DNA of 64,000 bases, taken from NCBI GenBank assembly GCA_022446985.1, contig JAKVBD010000004.1, forward strand, positions 1 through 64,000. Reading direction: 5' to 3'. Position 1 is the stretch's first letter; every line of letters starts with the position of its first letter. The position numbers and the translations under genes are program-made. Under the pieces are notes generated by a model. The model worked only from the letters and a program-made list of their open reading frames with translations, was not told the DNA's origin and searched no databases. Positions 16,375 through 24,755 of the stretch are shown here, in pieces. The DNA is from Lentisphaerales bacterium. GTDB taxonomy: Bacteria > Verrucomicrobiota > Lentisphaeria > Lentisphaerales > Lentisphaeraceae.

Positions 16375-18702
16375 ATGATTTTAGATTCAAGTATTCGCTT
16401 CAAAATCACCTTGTTGCAAATGGTAGTATTGGTTATAGCTTTGGCTCTGGCAGCTTTTATGGCTATGTCAGGTATTGAGAATCAGACTTCTTCTGTTATG
16501 CATACCTATTACAAAGACCTTCTGCAAAAAAGTGAACATCATTTTAAGCAAAATACTCTCCATGAAGCAGCCTCTTTAGAGTCGGGAATTCAAAGAGATT
16601 TATACAGCGAAGAGCAGTTAAGGCAGGCTTTACGTGAAATAGATGATAGCGGTGATGGCGCGAACTTTATTTACCGTGGAGCTGCCGATTTAATCTTTGC
16701 CAATAATTCTGCGGATCGTGAATTTCAGGCATCTGTGTTAGCCGAAAAGGTGAAAGAGCAGTTGGAACAGCCGGAAAAGTGGCTTTCCTTTACTGTTAAC
16801 GAGACAAGTTATTATCTGATATCAGTTCCTTTAAAAAATAGCTCCTGGTTCTATGTGAAGTTTTTGCCACAAAGTTACTTTACAGGAAGCTTCGATGAAA
16901 ATCAGCGACAGGTCAATGAATCCCTACAAGAGTTAAAAGTAAGCGTAGCATTCTTTACTCTGGCAATCGTTATATCTGTAGTTTTGATTAGTTTTTTCTT
17001 TTTGAATTCTTATATTTCTTCGCGTTTGTCGAACTTGAACTCTACGATCAAAAAAGTTTCGGATGGTGATCTTGAGGTAAATCTGGATGTAGATGGTAAT
17101 GATGAATTAGCTTTAATTGCAGATTCCTTTAATAAAATGACCTCAAAGCTCAAAGAAAACAGCGTGAAGATTCACAAAGAAAGATTACTGCTTGAAGAAA
17201 GGACTGAAAACCTTCAAAAGGCTAAGGAGGAAGCAGATGCCGCTAATCTCTCTAAAAGTCAGTTCCTGGCAAATATGAGTCATGAAATTCGTACACCGAT
17301 GAATGCTATTTTGGGTTTTACGGATTTACTGTCCCGCCGTTTGAAGGATGATGATGTTTTAGCCTATCTTGAGTCGATCTCTTCCAGTGGAAATACCTTG
17401 CTGAGGTTAATTGACGATATTTTGGATATCAGCAAGGTGGAAGCAGGAAAAATGGAATTGCAGTTTTCTGACTTAGATCTTGGAGGACTGTGTCACAGCC
17501 TTGAAATTATGTATGGGGCTTTGGCGCGTGACAAAGGTCTGGAATTTTATGTTGAAATTCATGAGGCTTTACCGAGTCAGCTGAAAATGGATGAATTGCG
17601 TATTCGTCAGGTGATAACAAATTTATTGAGCAACGCGGTTAAATTTACAGAGACCGGTTTCATCAAGCTTAAGGTAGATGTCGATAACCAATCAGGAAGC
17701 AGTCAAGATGTGATGATTTCTGTTGAAGACTCAGGCTGCGGAATTCCAGGAGATGCTCAAGAATCGGTGTTCTCTGCTTTTGAACAAAAACCTGGACAGG
17801 AGCAAAAGGTTTTTGGTGGTGCAGGATTAGGACTGTCGATCTGTCGTAAACTAGTGACTCTTATGGATGGCCGTATTTCTTTAGAGTCTGATGAGGGCCA
17901 AGGAAGTAAATTCAGGGTAACTCTTACAGGAGTTCAGAGCCTGACTTTTGAAAATGTAATCGATAATAGTGCTGTGGGCTCGTTTAACGACAAGTGTTTC
18001 AAAGGAAAAAAGATTTTGATCGCAGAGGATGTCAGTCTAAATCGAGAGTTGATCAAAGGCTATCTGATTGGTACTGGTGCTGAACTGATCTTTGCTGATA
18101 ATGGTGTGGACGCTATAGAGAAGACCAGAACTTTTGAGCCATCTGTTATTTTAATGGATATAAAAATGCCTGAAATGGATGGGATACAGGCCTCTTCCAT
18201 TTTGAAAAATGATTCAAGGTTAAAGATCATTCCTATAATTGTCGTTACGGCATCTGCCATGAAGGACCAGGTTGGAGATATTTTAAGTGTTTGTGAATCG
18301 CTGGTCACAAAACCTGTGAGGAGAGATGTTCTCCTATCAGAAATTGCTAAATTGGTAGCAGTAGAAGTGTCAGTTGCTGATGTTGATGTTGAATCTGTTT
18401 CTGAGGCGTCAAATGACGAGCAAGATGATAAGCAGTCTGTTAATGCCGTAGAAGATGATGACTTTATAGAATTGATTACCAATGAAACGGCAAGTCTTGG
18501 TAAGCAGGCTTCACAAACTATGCAGTTAAGTCATATTCAGGATTTTATTGAAGCTCTTTCCAGTATAAATGAGGTCTATGAAAACCAGTACATTACTGAA
18601 TATTTGAAACGGATTTCTGCGTCGTATGAAATTTTTGATATGCGAGAAGTGGAAAATGCTATCAATGATTATGACGCCATTGTCAAAAAGCTGACAGCAT
18701 AA
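16375..18702 (+). CDS. membrane hybrid histidine kinase (HAMP-HisKA-HATPase-REC)
   Basis: 775 aa. A membrane helix (about 9-29), an extracytoplasmic sensor (about 30-190), a second helix (about 193-215) and a HAMP domain are followed by HisKA with the H-box [18 protein letters not shown], an ATPase domain ([22 protein letters not shown]) and a receiver domain with phospho-acceptor in [11 protein letters not shown]. After an acidic Ser/Val-rich linker (about 660-705) comes a small C-terminal helical domain ending in [19 protein letters not shown]. The kinase at 56108-59014 has the same layout and a similar C-terminal helix. Its output partner is not next to it. A bidirectional terminator follows. 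Confidence 0.9.
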   Translation: MILDSSIRFKITLLQMVVLVIALALAAFMAMSGIENQTSSVMHTYYKDLLQKSEHHFKQNTLHEAASLESGIQRDLYSEEQLRQALREIDDSGDGANFIYRGAADLIFANNSADREFQASVLAEKVKEQLEQPEKWLSFTVNETSYYLISVPLKNSSWFYVKFLPQSYFTGSFDENQRQVNESLQELKVSVAFFTLAIVISVVLISFFFLNSYISSRLSNLNSTIKKVSDGDLEVNLDVDGNDELALIADSFNKMTSKLKENSVKIHKERLLLEERTENLQKAKEEADAANLSKSQFLANMSHEIRTPMNAILGFTDLLSRRLKDDDVLAYLESISSSGNTLLRLIDDILDISKVEAGKMELQFSDLDLGGLCHSLEIMYGALARDKGLEFYVEIHEALPSQLKMDELRIRQVITNLLSNAVKFTETGFIKLKVDVDNQSGSSQDVMISVEDSGCGIPGDAQESVFSAFEQKPGQEQKVFGGAGLGLSICRKLVTLMDGRISLESDEGQGSKFRVTLTGVQSLTFENVIDNSAVGSFNDKCFKGKKILIAEDVSLNRELIKGYLIGTGAELIFADNGVDAIEKTRTFEPSVILMDIKMPEMDGIQASSILKNDSRLKIIPIIVVTASAMKDQVGDILSVCESLVTKPVRRDVLLSEIAKLVAVEVSVADVDVESVSEASNDEQDDKQSVNAVEDDDFIELITNETASLGKQASQTMQLSHIQDFIEALSSINEVYENQYITEYLKRISASYEIFDMREVENAINDYDAIVKKLTA

Positions 18703-18704
18703 AA

Positions 18705-18725
18705 AGGCCTGCTTTCACAGGCCGT
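18705..18725. terminator. bidirectional terminator
   Basis: GGCCTG-CTTTCA-CAGGCC with A-run before and T-run after serves the convergent hybrid kinase and sugar isomerase-like genes. Confidence 0.75.
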
Positions 18726-18732
18726 TTGAATT

Positions 18733-19635
18733 CTAGTAAAGGCTTGCCAGTTTGGCTCTTTTTTTGATCAGTAGGTCTCTGGTGAGTTTTATACCTTCCA
18801 CTTCACCCGTTTTTCTACCTTCGTACTCAACTCCTATGTAGCCGCCTTTATAGCCGGAATTGAAAACGATTTTTAACATTTTCTCAAAGTCAGTATGAAT
18901 TTCTTCGCCTTTGGCATTGAAGTCATGAGCTTTTGCACTGACTCCTTTGGCATATTTTATAGTTTCAGTAACACCGAGGTAGCGGTCATAATCTTTGAAG
19001 TTACCAAAGTCAGGTAATGTTCCGCAATTTGGCATATTGACGGTTTCCATAACTTCCTTAAGCCATTTACCATTTGAAGAAAGGCCTCCGTGGTTTTCGA
19101 CGATGACATTTATACCTTGTTGCTTTCCAAATTCGGCGAGTCTTGAAAGTCCATCAGATGCCAACTTTTTCTGTTCAGCCCATTCTCCTTTTGATGCAGC
19201 ATTTACACGGATAGAATGGCAGCCAAGGAACTTTGCCGCTTCAATCCACTTATAGTGGTTTTCTATGGCAGTTGTTCTTTTCTTTGCATCTGGATCCCCA
19301 AGTCTGCCTTCACGGTCACACATAATAAGGACATTGGTGATATCGTTGTCAGCGCTTCTCTTTTTAAGTTCTGCGAGGTATTTTTTATCTTTGGCTTTAT
19401 CAAAGAAGAAAGTGTTGACGTACTCAACAGCTTCGATTCCAAAAGTTTTTTTGGTGAATTCCGGGAATTGCATATTATTGAGCTTACCGGACCTAAGCAT
19501 TCTATGTAAAGACCATTCAGCTAAAGAGATTTTGAATAAATCTTCTGGTGCCCCGGGTTTAGCAGTACAAGAGTAGGAGAAGGGAAAGGCTGTGGCAGTA
19601 AATAAGCCTTTGAGCATTTGACGACGGTCAATCAT
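18733..19635 (-). CDS. exported sugar phosphate isomerase/epimerase-like TIM barrel protein
   Basis: 300 aa of the AP-endonuclease-2/xylose isomerase-like TIM barrel family. The N-terminus ([12 protein letters not shown], then FPFSYSC) looks like a Tat/lipoprotein signal, the form usual for the many exported members in planctomycetes and Lentisphaerae. Metal-site candidates are visible: the Glu in VIVENHGG, the Asp in TLPDFGNF, the His in AKAHDFNA and the final Glu in IGVEYEG. The substrate is not evident; related proteins process sugars or inositols. Monocistronic. Confidence 0.85.
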   Translation of the reverse strand: MIDRRQMLKGLFTATAFPFSYSCTAKPGAPEDLFKISLAEWSLHRMLRSGKLNNMQFPEFTKKTFGIEAVEYVNTFFFDKAKDKKYLAELKKRSADNDITNVLIMCDREGRLGDPDAKKRTTAIENHYKWIEAAKFLGCHSIRVNAASKGEWAEQKKLASDGLSRLAEFGKQQGINVIVENHGGLSSNGKWLKEVMETVNMPNCGTLPDFGNFKDYDRYLGVTETIKYAKGVSAKAHDFNAKGEEIHTDFEKMLKIVFNSGYKGGYIGVEYEGRKTGEVEGIKLTRDLLIKKRAKLASLY

Positions 19636-19730
19636 TTTGTTCTATCCTGATTTCATGTTAATAGACAGAGTTAAATAGCTTTTGTTAGAACTATCTTATA
19701 ATTTTTTAAATGCAATAGGAGAGTTTTTTG

Positions 19731-19910
19731 CTAAAATGTGGTGAAAAACCAAACGCTAAATACGACGCACATAAAAATGAGCAGGCCTATTGACCACCAG
19801 ATGCTGTTATCTTTTTTCTCATGCAGATTGTACTTCTGAGAAGTAATAGCGGTGTGTAGACCGATATTTTCCTTATCATCTTTATTCGATTTTCTTTTTT
19901 TTCTTCTCAT
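19731..19910 (-). CDS. small single-pass membrane protein (59 aa)
   Basis: Too short for usual gene calls. The frame from ATG 19910 to TAG 19731 encodes a very basic N-terminus (MRRKKRKSNKDDKEN), a polar middle and a C-terminal hydrophobic helix (WWSIGLLIFMCVVFSVWFF). That tail-anchored layout, and the clean open frame, make a real gene plausible; the ribosome binding site is weak. It is divergent from the acetyltransferase gene. Confidence 0.45.
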   Translation of the reverse strand: MRRKKRKSNKDDKENIGLHTAITSQKYNLHEKKDNSIWWSIGLLIFMCVVFSVWFFTTF

Positions 19911-19969
19911 CTATAGTGAACCGCAATAATTGTATTTAAGAAACCTAAGTTTAAGAGAAGTTAAATCAA

Positions 19970-20428
19970 GTGTCAAAAGATATACAGGTAAGAAAAGCTC
20001 AGTTAGCAGATGCTCAGTTTATTGCCGATGCGAACTACGCGATGGCTTTGGAGACAGAAAACTTCGAATTGGATAAACCGACAGTGCTTGCTGGTGTGAA
20101 GGCTGTTTTTTTAAATGATGCTCGTGGAAGCTATATGGTTACAGAAGTGAATGGTCAGGTGGTTGGTTGCTTACTTTTAACTTATGAATGGTCTGATTGG
20201 CGCAATAAACAAACGGCCTGGATTCAAAGTTTGTATGTTTTACCACAGTTTCGTGGACTTGGAGCTTTTAAGGCCATGTTTAAGAAAGTTGAGGAGCGGG
20301 TAGAGTCCGGCGAGTTTGCTGGAGTTAGGTTGTACGTAGACAGTACAAATACTAAAGCTCAGGATGTTTACAGCAAATTGGGCATGAATGGTGAACACTA
20401 TAAAATTTTTGAGAAGATGAATGATTGA
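19970..20428 (+). CDS. GNAT-family N-acetyltransferase
   Basis: 152 aa starting at GTG 19970 (no ATG in a suitable place). The acetyl-CoA fold is clear: beta-alpha pattern with LYVLPQFRGLGAFKAMF (motif A, Q/R-G-x-G in FRGLGAF), then RLYVDSTNTKAQDVYSKLGM (motif B). The substrate cannot be told from sequence. It stands alone. Confidence 0.88.
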   Translation: MSKDIQVRKAQLADAQFIADANYAMALETENFELDKPTVLAGVKAVFLNDARGSYMVTEVNGQVVGCLLLTYEWSDWRNKQTAWIQSLYVLPQFRGLGAFKAMFKKVEERVESGEFAGVRLYVDSTNTKAQDVYSKLGMNGEHYKIFEKMND

Positions 20429-20541
20429 TTTGAGTTATATTTTTGCTAAATCACTAAAAAATCATAACTTTCTTTGATTCATGTCGTCTTAAAGCGGACT
20501 TTAAGCGTATATCTTACTAAAAAGCAGGAATTTAATTTTAA

Positions 20542-21087
20542 ATGAAAACAGATAAAGAGCTGGTACTCGATTTCAAAAATGGCAATGCTGTTGCTTTTGA
20601 TGATCTTGTAGACCGTTATCGCCAGCCTCTGTTCAGTTATCTTGGCGCCGACTCTCAGACTCAGGATATCATCCAGGAAACTTTTCAAAAAGTTCATGAA
20701 AAGATAGGTCAATTTAATGACACTTCACCTTTCAAAGCCTGGATTTACCGCATCGCTCGCAATTGTCAGATCGATGCTTCTAGAAAAGAGCGTCGCCGTC
20801 TGGATAAGCTCAATGATTATATTTCTACCTTTCAAGAAAAAGCCGATACTGCACCAAGTGAGAAAATTGTCGCCGGTGAAATTCGTCTTTTTGTCAGGCA
20901 AGCAATTAACTCTCTTTCTGAAATGCAGCGTGAGGTTCTTATAATGAATTACTTCCACGGCTTGAGCTATCCTGAAATTGCCGGAGTTTTATGTTGTTCT
21001 GTAAGTTCAGTTAAGACTCACATGTCCAGAGCGATCATGAATTTGGCCCGGACTTTGCCAGATGTTGAACAGGGAGAGCTTTCATGA
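20542..21087 (+). CDS. ECF-type RNA polymerase sigma factor
   Basis: 181 aa. Region 2 is seen in DLVDRYRQPLFSYL, DIIQETFQKVHEKI and AWIYRIARNCQIDASRKERR; region 4 in LSEMQREVLIMNYFHGLSYPEI and SVSSVKTHMSRAIMNL. Its TGA stop overlaps the next ATG (ATGA at 21084-21087). It is the first gene of a five-gene set that ends with cytochrome c maturation proteins, so it probably controls them or a set that includes them. Confidence 0.93.
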   Translation: MKTDKELVLDFKNGNAVAFDDLVDRYRQPLFSYLGADSQTQDIIQETFQKVHEKIGQFNDTSPFKAWIYRIARNCQIDASRKERRRLDKLNDYISTFQEKADTAPSEKIVAGEIRLFVRQAINSLSEMQREVLIMNYFHGLSYPEIAGVLCCSVSSVKTHMSRAIMNLARTLPDVEQGELS

Positions 21088-21572
21088 AAGTAACAGAGCA
21101 GGAAATATGTGAGTACCTTTTCAATCTCTTGAGTCCAGACATGAGAGCATCTGTTAAAGATGCTATTGAGAATGATCCAGAAGTAGTTAAAGAGTATAAT
21201 CGACTTAGAAATAAATTTGACCGACTGAAACTTCTCGAAGCAGATTATCCGAATCCATTAGTGGCTTTGTCACAGGTTTTAGCAAAGCATTCTGCCATAG
21301 TAGCAGTCTTAGCACTGATTTTTAGCCTTTGGTTTTTACCAAATCAGGCGCATGCAGAAGAGCGTACAGTCTCCGTAGAAAGTCACCATAAGATTGAGGT
21401 GATTCAAAAAGTTTGTTGTACTTCTGGGATTTCTCCCCGGAAAGCACCAAAGTTCGATAAAAATCTAAATGAGATTTTAGCATCGAATTTTCAAGTAACA
21501 TCTTACATAGATTCAGAAATGAACTATTCTACTCAGTACCTAAAGAAACTGTCTCTACAGGAGAGGCACTAA
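21084..21572 (+). CDS. anti-sigma-like single-pass membrane protein
   Basis: 162 aa, coupled to the sigma gene by a 4-base overlap. The N-terminus begins with a helical domain (EICEYLFNLLSPDMRASV) and PEVVKEYNRLRNKFDRL, as in the zinc-less anti-sigma domain of planctomycete and Verrucomicrobia ECF partners; a membrane segment lies at about 72-88 (IVAVLALIFSLWFLP), and the C-terminus carries a CC pair. The anti-sigma role is inferred mainly from position; no HxxxCxxC zinc motif is present. Confidence 0.6.
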   Translation: MKVTEQEICEYLFNLLSPDMRASVKDAIENDPEVVKEYNRLRNKFDRLKLLEADYPNPLVALSQVLAKHSAIVAVLALIFSLWFLPNQAHAEERTVSVESHHKIEVIQKVCCTSGISPRKAPKFDKNLNEILASNFQVTSYIDSEMNYSTQYLKKLSLQERH

Positions 21573-21591
21573 ACGGAATTTAACGATACAC

Positions 21592-23115
21592 ATGCACAAT
21601 AAAATTTTAAGGTTTTCTGCCATAGCCTTGCTCATTGCATCTTTGCCTTCATGTAATGATGCTCAGGCAGTCAGGACCATAGATGTCAAGTTAGAGAATA
21701 ATACCTCTGAGCCTGTTAAGGAAGAGAAAATGAAAGGTTTGCCGGAAGGTTCAAACCTAATTCTTGGAGTGATTATACCAACGTCCTCTTCTCAGTGGTT
21801 TGTAAAATTAGCCGGACCTTCTTCTGAGTTTAATGAAGTGAAGGACCTACTTGATCGAATAATTGATACGATTGATTTCGATGATTACTCGGTTGAGGTC
21901 GTCAAGCTGGACGTTCCTGAAGGCTGGGTCCAAAAACGCGAAAAAGGCTTTCTTCACTCTTCGATTACGAAAGAAGGTTTGAAGAGTCGAGTGACTATTT
22001 CTAAAGCATCTGGAACGGTGTTGGATAACGTCAATCGCTGGAATCGACAACTTGGCAATGGCATGATGGATGAACGTCAACTGATGCAGGTTTCGCAAAA
22101 GCAGGTAATAAATGGCCGTTTTGGGATATTAGTCGTTCTAGCTAAGCATGATGGTAGTACAGGTCGTGAATTGCAGCAGAGCCAGGATCCTCATCATGGA
22201 CACGACCACTTTAAAAACCCTCATGGCGATACTGCGGCCTTGAATGATGCCAAGGGTATTCGCATTGCCTTTGCAGATGTAAACGGTCAGACCTGGTACA
22301 TCAAACTAACAGGTAGCGCTAATACATTAATCACTGAGAAAGCAAATTTCGAAGCTTTTGTAAATAGCTTTAAGTTTGAAGGCAGATCCGCAAGTTGGAA
22401 AGCGCCGGCTTCATGGAAATCCCTTGGTGCAGGAGGGATGATTAAAGAATCTTTCGATGCAGGTGGTGCTAAAGCGACCATCGTCACTCTACCGGTAGGC
22501 GGCGGAACTCTTGAAAGTAATGTCAATCGCTGGCGTGGTCAGATTGGTTTAAGCCCAACAAGCCTTGAACAGATAAATAAACAAATGCAACAGTTAGAAT
22601 TCTCCGGTGTGAAGTATAAATATTTGTTTATCTCAGGTGGTTCTCAAGCAGCAAAGCCGAAAGCTGAAGCTCCACAAGCTGCTAGTTCGCCGGGAGGGTC
22701 AACAAGTCAAAGCGGTATAAGTTTCACCTTACCAGAAGGTTGGACCACTGTTGCGGCTTCTGGCATGCGCAAAGTAAACCTTTTGGTTGATGGTATTCCG
22801 GTAACTGGTATTTCACTGGGTGCAGCAGCTAAAGGCCTAAAAAAGAATGTCGATCGCTGGTGTGGACAGATCGACATGAAAATTCCATCAGAAGACGAGC
22901 TTGCAGCGATGACTGAGAAGATTGATTTCTCAGGGGGGAAAGCTGACCTGGTTGTGCTGAAAGGTAAAGAGAAGTCAATTCTTGCTTTGGTTTTCGATGA
23001 AAAGGACTCTGTCTGGTTCTTTAAAGCTATGGGCGAAACAGTAAAAATACTCAAACAAAAGGACAACTTCTCGGCTTTTGTGAAGTCAGTTAAACTGCCG
23101 GGAGGAGGTCAATAA
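21592..23115 (+). CDS. lipoprotein with three repeated domains (NVNRW type)
   Basis: 507 aa. The signal ends in LIASLPSC (Cys about 21). The mature protein holds three copies of a module: a Trp-containing strand and NVNRWxxQ helix (DNVNRWNRQLGN, SNVNRWRGQIGL, KNVDRWCGQIDM) combined with a strand of the form WFVKLAG / WYIKLTG / WFFKAMG and a closing F..FV.S..F element. Between modules one and two is a His-rich loop (DPHHGHDHFKNPHGD), a possible metal site. Proline/alanine/serine linker at about 350-375. The function is unknown; it ends by overlapping the start of the ResB gene, so a role in cytochrome or membrane redox work is likely. Confidence 0.75.
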   Translation: MHNKILRFSAIALLIASLPSCNDAQAVRTIDVKLENNTSEPVKEEKMKGLPEGSNLILGVIIPTSSSQWFVKLAGPSSEFNEVKDLLDRIIDTIDFDDYSVEVVKLDVPEGWVQKREKGFLHSSITKEGLKSRVTISKASGTVLDNVNRWNRQLGNGMMDERQLMQVSQKQVINGRFGILVVLAKHDGSTGRELQQSQDPHHGHDHFKNPHGDTAALNDAKGIRIAFADVNGQTWYIKLTGSANTLITEKANFEAFVNSFKFEGRSASWKAPASWKSLGAGGMIKESFDAGGAKATIVTLPVGGGTLESNVNRWRGQIGLSPTSLEQINKQMQQLEFSGVKYKYLFISGGSQAAKPKAEAPQAASSPGGSTSQSGISFTLPEGWTTVAASGMRKVNLLVDGIPVTGISLGAAAKGLKKNVDRWCGQIDMKIPSEDELAAMTEKIDFSGGKADLVVLKGKEKSILALVFDEKDSVWFFKAMGETVKILKQKDNFSAFVKSVKLPGGGQ

Positions 23116-24755
23116 TGACAGACGAAAATAAAACATTTATCGATAAGCACGCATTTGGCATCAGCTGTGTAATTATTTCATTCTTTCTCATAGTTCCAGG
23201 GTTTCTCGAAGCAGTATCTTTAAAGTTGGAAAATTTTCAGAAGAACAACGACTACACCACCTTTTTCATCTGGTTTAACCTGTGGTGGGTGTCTATGGCT
23301 TTTGTATTCAGTAAGCAGCTAAGCGCTTTCTTCAAGAAGGATAAACTTGTTAAGAGAACTTTAAAGTCTTTGGCTTCTCTAAAATTGACGGTCTTTTTGC
23401 TGTCTGTGTCTTCAATACTTGTTTTTGTCGGTACTTTAGCGCAAACAGGTGCAGGAATTTGGGAAGTCGTTGATACCTACTTTAGATGTGCATTCTCCAG
23501 GGTCGACCTATCAATTTTTGTCCCTGGTGAGCCAAGTGAGAATTTAGCTCGTTTACATTTTTTCTTTCCTGGTGGATTTATCATCGGTGGCTGCTTACTT
23601 GTAAACCTGCTTTCAGCTCACAGCTTAAAGTTTAAAATAAATGCTACTGGCAATCGCCGTATCGCGGGTTTCATTGTTACAGCAATTGGCCTTTATCTTA
23701 TTTACTACCTTGTTGAGCAAGGTATTAAAACTGAAGATATTCCATCTGCATATGTCGACTCTTATAAGCGGGTACTTTACCGTCTTATGAGCGGTTTGAG
23801 CTCAACTACAGTCTTACTTATAGGCTGTTGGTTACTTTTTAAGAAGCGTGCCGGTATTGTGATTCTCCATTTTGGGATAATCCTTCTTCTACTTGCAGAA
23901 CTCGTAACGGCCTTTTATGCGACAGAAGGAACGATGACTATTGCTGAAGGCGACTCAGTTTCTTATGTCGATATATCCCGTGATTTTGAATTGGCTATAA
24001 GTGAGCCACAGCAAAAGGGGAAGTCAGAGCAGAGTATTACAGTTCATCAATCCCTTCTCAAAGAAAACATTGGCGAATGGCAAAGAGTTGAAGGTGTTCC
24101 TTTTGAATTCAAAGTTTTACAGTGGTTTAAAAATGCCGACATCAAAGGTCATGAAGTCAATGATGAATCTTTCGCGGGTTTAGGCAAAGAGTACAAGTTA
24201 GTGCCAGTTAAAGAATCGACTGGAGTTGAGGAAGCTCGTGTCAGCCTACCTGGTATGATCGCCGAGTTTAAGTCGCTGGATGGCAAACCTCTTGGTAAGT
24301 ACGTTTTGAGTCACCGTATGTATATCGAGAGAAATCCGGCATTTGCACAGGATATCGAGGTCGATGGCAAAACGAAAAAGCTCATGTTTAGAAACAGAAG
24401 AGACTATCTTTACTCCAGAGGAACAAATACTCCTGTTGAAATTAAACTGATTGACTTCCGTCACGATACTTACCTGGGGACGTCTGTGGCGAAAAACTTC
24501 TCAAGTCTGATTAATCTTTCAGATAAAGAAAAGGAAATAGATCGTAAGGTATTGATCTCAATGAATAACCCATTGCGTTATACAGGCAGAACCTTTTATC
24601 AGCAGAGTTTTGCACCGGACGAGTCCGGTACGGTATTGCAAGTAGTACATAATCCGGGTTGGATGATTCCTTACCTTTGTTGTGTGATTGTCGGAGTGGG
24701 AATGCTTTTCCAATTCCTGTTGACACTGGTAAAATTTTCTAGGAGACAAGCATGA
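23115..24755 (+). CDS. resB: ResB-like cytochrome c biogenesis protein
   Basis: 546 aa. Membrane helices near 15-35, 50-70 (WFNLWWVSMAFVF), 92-112 (LASLKLTVFLLSVSSILVF, the ResB start motif), 155-175 and more, followed by a large periplasmic domain (about 280-515) and a last helix (about 515-540). ResB works with CcsA in system II cytochrome c maturation, delivering haem and keeping the apocytochrome reduced. Start overlaps the lipoprotein stop, and its end overlaps the ccsA start by four bases. Confidence 0.88.
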   Translation: MTDENKTFIDKHAFGISCVIISFFLIVPGFLEAVSLKLENFQKNNDYTTFFIWFNLWWVSMAFVFSKQLSAFFKKDKLVKRTLKSLASLKLTVFLLSVSSILVFVGTLAQTGAGIWEVVDTYFRCAFSRVDLSIFVPGEPSENLARLHFFFPGGFIIGGCLLVNLLSAHSLKFKINATGNRRIAGFIVTAIGLYLIYYLVEQGIKTEDIPSAYVDSYKRVLYRLMSGLSSTTVLLIGCWLLFKKRAGIVILHFGIILLLLAELVTAFYATEGTMTIAEGDSVSYVDISRDFELAISEPQQKGKSEQSITVHQSLLKENIGEWQRVEGVPFEFKVLQWFKNADIKGHEVNDESFAGLGKEYKLVPVKESTGVEEARVSLPGMIAEFKSLDGKPLGKYVLSHRMYIERNPAFAQDIEVDGKTKKLMFRNRRDYLYSRGTNTPVEIKLIDFRHDTYLGTSVAKNFSSLINLSDKEKEIDRKVLISMNNPLRYTGRTFYQQSFAPDESGTVLQVVHNPGWMIPYLCCVIVGVGMLFQFLLTLVKFSRRQA

